Assembly (NCBI GenBank): GCA_002394125.1
Contig: DGSY01000193.1
Span: forward strand, 20,504-34,403
DNA from: Ruminococcus sp. UBA4350
GTDB taxonomy: Bacteria; Bacillota; Clostridia; Oscillospirales; Ruminococcaceae
Direction of reading: 5' to 3'
Length of the DNA: 13,900 nucleotides
The position numbers and the translations under genes were made by a program. The notes below the pieces were generated by a model. It did no database searches, was not told the DNA's origin, and saw nothing but the letters and a program-made list of their open reading frames with translations. Of this stretch, positions 12,656 through 13,900 are shown one piece after another (position 1 is the stretch's first letter; each line of letters opens with the position of its first letter).

Positions 12656-13813
12656 TTGTTTTCACTGTTGCTGGTTGTGATCTATCTCTCGTTCATCAGT
12701 CTCGGCCTGCCGGATTCGCTGCTCGGTGCGGCATGGCCGTCGATGCAGCCGCAGCTAGGCGTTCCGCTTTCCTATGCAGGATATCTTTCGATGATCATTT
12801 CCTGCGGGACGGTGATCTCCAGTCTGCTGTCTGACCGGCTGCTGCGGCGCTTCGGCACGGGGCTTGTCGTATCATGCAGTGTCCTGATGACGGCGGCTGC
12901 GCTGCTGGGGTATTCGCTCGCACCGAGCTATGCGGTGCTGTGTATTTTCGCGATCCCCTACGGCCTCGGTGCCGGCGCGGTGGATGCCGCATTGAATCAT
13001 TATGTCGCCGTGCATTACGCGGCGCGGCACATGAGCTGGCTGCACTGCTTCTGGGGCATCGGCTGCGCGGTCAGCCCCTACATCATGAGCTTCTATCTGG
13101 CACGCGGCACGGACTGGCAGGGCGGCTACCGTGCGATCTCCGTTCTGCAAATGATCCTGACGGCGGTGCTGTTCTGTTCGCTGCCGCTCTGGAAACGCAG
13201 TCATGCCGATGATGCCGGAAATGCCGAAGCGCCGCTGCCGATGCGGAAGCTGCTGCGGCAGCACGGGGTATTGCCGGTGCTGGTGACATTTTTCAGCTAT
13301 TGCGCACTGGAAAGCACGGCGGGGCTCTGGGCGAGCAGCTATCTTGTGCAGGTGCGCGGCATCGGCACGGAAACAGCTGCACGGTTTGCATCGCTCTTTT
13401 ATATCGGCATCACCGCAGGGCGCTTCCTTTCGGGATTCGTCGCTGACTGGCTCGGCGATCATAAAATGATCCGGCTGGGACTCTGCGGGATCGCGGCGGG
13501 GACGGTCATGGTTCTGCTGCCGTTCGGTGATCTGTTCCCGCTCTGCGGGCTGGTCGTGATTGGCTTCGGCTGCGCGCCGGTCTATCCGTGCCAGATCCAC
13601 GCAACGCCGGTGATCTTCGGAAAGCGTTCGGCGCAGTCCCTGATCGGAATGCAGATGGCATTCGCTTATATCGGCACAACGCTGATGCCGCCGCTGTTCG
13701 GCATCATTGCAGATCATGCGGGGCTCGGCGCATTTCCGCTGTTCCTGCTCTTTTTCCTGATCGTCATGGCGCTGCTGACGGAGCAGGTACACGGCACAAA
13801 ATGCAGCGCATGA
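12656..13813 (+). CDS. Major facilitator superfamily transporter, 385 aa
   Basis: A hydrophobic membrane protein with about 12 predicted helices. It begins directly with the first helix, LLLVVIYLSFISLGLPDSLLG, and the GLPDSLLGAAWP block is typical of a Clostridia MFS group related to sugar permeases of the FucP type. A cytoplasmic linker with KRSHADDAGNAEAPLPMRKLL (about 180-200) separates the two halves, and DWLGDHKMIRLG after a helix matches the repeated MFS loop motif. The start is TTG at 12656, supported by AGGAAGGAG six nt upstream; no ATG gives the full first helix. It lies 36 nt after the DegV gene and is probably cotranscribed. Substrate is not readable from the sequence. Confidence 0.88.
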   Translation: MFSLLLVVIYLSFISLGLPDSLLGAAWPSMQPQLGVPLSYAGYLSMIISCGTVISSLLSDRLLRRFGTGLVVSCSVLMTAAALLGYSLAPSYAVLCIFAIPYGLGAGAVDAALNHYVAVHYAARHMSWLHCFWGIGCAVSPYIMSFYLARGTDWQGGYRAISVLQMILTAVLFCSLPLWKRSHADDAGNAEAPLPMRKLLRQHGVLPVLVTFFSYCALESTAGLWASSYLVQVRGIGTETAARFASLFYIGITAGRFLSGFVADWLGDHKMIRLGLCGIAAGTVMVLLPFGDLFPLCGLVVIGFGCAPVYPCQIHATPVIFGKRSAQSLIGMQMAFAYIGTTLMPPLFGIIADHAGLGAFPLFLLFFLIVMALLTEQVHGTKCSA

Positions 13814-13822
13814 TCCGTATAC

Positions 13823-13860
13823 AAAAAAGCTTCCCGGCCGATACACACGGCCGGGAAGCT
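13823..13860 (-). terminator. Intrinsic terminator for an unseen minus-strand gene
   Basis: AGCTTCCCGGCCG (13828-13840) and CGGCCGGGAAGCT (13848-13860) form a 13-bp perfect stem with a 7-nt loop. On the minus strand it is followed by a run of T (13828-13823); on the plus strand the following sequence is only GTTACTATTA. It would best terminate a convergent gene beyond the right edge, and less efficiently the MFS gene. Confidence 0.85.
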
Positions 13861-13900
13861 GTTACTATTATATATAAAGTAAGCGCCAACCACTCCTAGC

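Noticed and set aside
155..13813. tRNA or rRNA genes and insertion sequences
   Set aside because: No tRNA-like cloverleaf, rRNA sequence, transposase or integrase was recognised in reading both strands by eye.

Overview
The window is GC-rich, densely coded DNA that looks like a Gram-positive anaerobe of the Clostridia, most likely an Oscillospiraceae/Ruminococcaceae-type gut bacterium. The inference rests on strong AGGAGG-type ribosome binding sites, textbook sigma-A promoters, a PPi-type phosphofructokinase, a DegV protein and a TM1266-family regulator. Nothing in the window fixes the genus.

Minus strand, about 10147 down to 155: one apparent operon of 13 genes starts at a consensus promoter (TTGACA, 17 nt, TATAAT). 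In transcription order it encodes: a TM1266-type regulator; a 156-nt leader with interlocking inverted repeats and a terminator-like hairpin; NifH-like A; NifD-like A; a 57-residue protein; HypE; NifK-like B; an unrecognised 155-residue protein; a TfoX N-domain protein; NifH-like B; a SAM methyltransferase; NifD-like C; NifK-like D; and a protein resembling CDI immunity proteins. Most junctions are 0-20 nt or 4-nt start/stop overlaps.

The operon therefore holds two complete nitrogenase-like sets, each with one reductase and two component-1 subunits, built around a HypE that keeps its C-terminal PRIC. Both NifH-like proteins keep the Walker A motif and both [4Fe-4S] cysteines. The component-1 subunits lack the FeMo-cofactor ligands of true NifD and have incomplete, mutually different sets of P-cluster cysteines. 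This is not N2-fixing nitrogenase and not recognisable as Chl/Bch, Cfb or another named relative. The best reading is an uncharacterised two-stage nitrogenase-like reductase or metallocofactor pathway. HypE, and a regulator family usually found near [FeFe] hydrogenases, suggest a link to CN-type ligand or hydrogenase-like iron chemistry. That function is inference; the gene families are clear.

Plus strand, 10179-13860: a PPi-type phosphofructokinase gene with its own strong promoter diverges from the operon and ends at a strong terminator. A DegV-family gene and an MFS transporter gene follow as a likely two-gene unit. A hairpin near the right edge would terminate an unseen minus-strand gene. 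The left edge (1-154) is non-coding and contains a long, nearly continuous hairpin that is probably a dispersed repeat or structured RNA.
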